Origin: Paenibacillus xylanexedens
Lineage (GTDB): Bacteria; Bacillota; Bacilli; Paenibacillales; Paenibacillaceae
Length of the DNA stretch: 64,000 nucleotides
Direction of reading: 5' to 3'
Assembly (NCBI RefSeq): GCF_007680605.1
Contig: NZ_VEIO01000001.1
Coordinates: 1,178,001-1,242,000, forward strand
Shown: positions 63,639 to 64,000 of the stretch, one piece after another
Numbering within the stretch: the stretch's first letter is position 1
Layout: every line of letters starts with the position of its first letter
The notes under the pieces: model-generated
Database searches by the model: none
What the model saw: only the letters and a program-made list of their open reading frames with translations
Told to the model about the DNA's origin: nothing
Program-made: the position numbers and the translations under genes

Positions 63639-64000
63639 CTATGATTTACTCGGCACAGTGTGGGCTTGCTTATCCGATGAATCGGATGTCTCTTTTTTCA
63701 GTCCGCCAAATTTAAAAAGCACGATGCCACCTACTATGACAAGTACACCAATAAGTTGGTTCCATGAGAACGGAATTTTCTCCAGACCAAGCCAACCCAT
63801 AGAATCAAATAGTAAAGCGAAGCTTAACTGAGAGGTTAGTACGATAGAGATCGCATAAGTTGGACCGAGCAACTTCATGCCTTGAACGAGACAGAACACG
63901 ACACCTACACCAATCGCACCGCTCAGCCAGTACCACGACTGCATATGCTGAAAGCTAAATGTATTTTTGCCTTCAACGAGGAGAGAGATTACGAAAGAAG
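63639..64000 (-). CDS. DMT-family transporter (YdcZ-like), 3' part
   Basis: The frame is open to the window edge, so the N-terminal half lies outside. The visible ~120 residues show three to four membrane segments: WYWLSGAIGVGVVFCLVQGMKLLGPTYAISIVLTSQLSFALLFDSMGWLG and LIGVLVIVGGIVLFKFGG, which is the C-terminal repeat of DUF606/YdcZ small transporters, followed by a polar tail. The substrate is unknown. Confidence 0.85.
   Translation of the reverse strand, partial: SFVISLLVEGKNTFSFQHMQSWYWLSGAIGVGVVFCLVQGMKLLGPTYAISIVLTSQLSFALLFDSMGWLGLEKIPFSWNQLIGVLVIVGGIVLFKFGGLKKETSDSSDKQAHTVPSKS

Overview
The window looks like a chromosomal segment of a Paenibacillus-type Firmicute. The reasons are the AAGGAGG-like ribosome binding sites, frequent TTG/GTG starts, S-layer (SLH) anchored exoproteins with the typical Paenibacillus pre-SLH spacer, a BceRS-AB peptide-antibiotic module, Asp23/Gls24 and AmpS-type genes, and many hairpin-plus-T-tract terminators. 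I see no rRNA, tRNA, CRISPR array or intact prophage. Species assignment is not possible from sequence alone.

Layout. 1-7.1 kb: end of a sugar-isomerase-like gene, a palindromic four-unit repeat element (copy A), a P-loop kinase, a PadR regulator coupled to a HAAS-plus-SEDS-like membrane protein, an SgrR-type regulator, and yidC with a small overlapping membrane gene. 7.1-12 kb: LuxR regulator, methyltransferase, saccharopine-dehydrogenase-like gene and an MTA/SAH deaminase. 12.1-15.3 kb: a two-gene unit in which a secreted dockerin-like protein is followed by an SLH-anchored single-cohesin protein. 15.5-26.5 kb: UbiD decarboxylase, HD-GYP protein, a divergent MFS/TetR pair, a divergent LacI/butanediol-dehydrogenase pair with matched operators, an exported Asp-box protein and an old-yellow-enzyme reductase. 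26.9-34.8 kb: NagZ, the BceRS-AB-like module with a recognisable operator, an AI-2E family permease and Asp23. 34.9-44 kb: AraC regulator, aldo/keto reductase, cupin, acyl-CoA synthetase, AmpS aminopeptidase, GyrI-like protein, a cytosolic 21-residue-repeat LRR protein, a MITE-like structured element with terminal inverted repeats and a 5-bp direct repeat, and a nitroreductase. 44-51.3 kb: D-Ala-D-Ala carboxypeptidase, copy B of the palindromic element, a HesB-like protein, a TetR unit with matched operators, a DUF1349 protein, a degraded IS1595-type transposase next to a phosphotransferase gene, and a small SET-domain protein. 51.5-58.7 kb: an ABC-F ATPase and a 1750-residue GH43-like SLH protein with a promoter, two cre-like boxes and a structured leader. 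58.9-64 kb: cysJ-cysI, a YebC-family gene and the 3' part of a DMT transporter gene.

Themes. Cell-surface carbohydrate biology recurs: the cohesin/dockerin pair, the GH43-SLH enzyme, NagZ, and catabolite-repression sites. Several regulator/target pairs come with visible operators: LacI, two TetR, BceR-type, and a LysR-type site at cysJI. The most unusual signals are non-coding. Two 199-200 bp elements 45 kb apart share an exact forward-forward-reverse-reverse arrangement of 27-bp units at a 50-bp offset with perfect positional dyad symmetry. A separate 156-bp multi-hairpin element is bounded by terminal inverted repeats and CGGAG direct repeats. All calls are by eye; no searches or folding programs were run.
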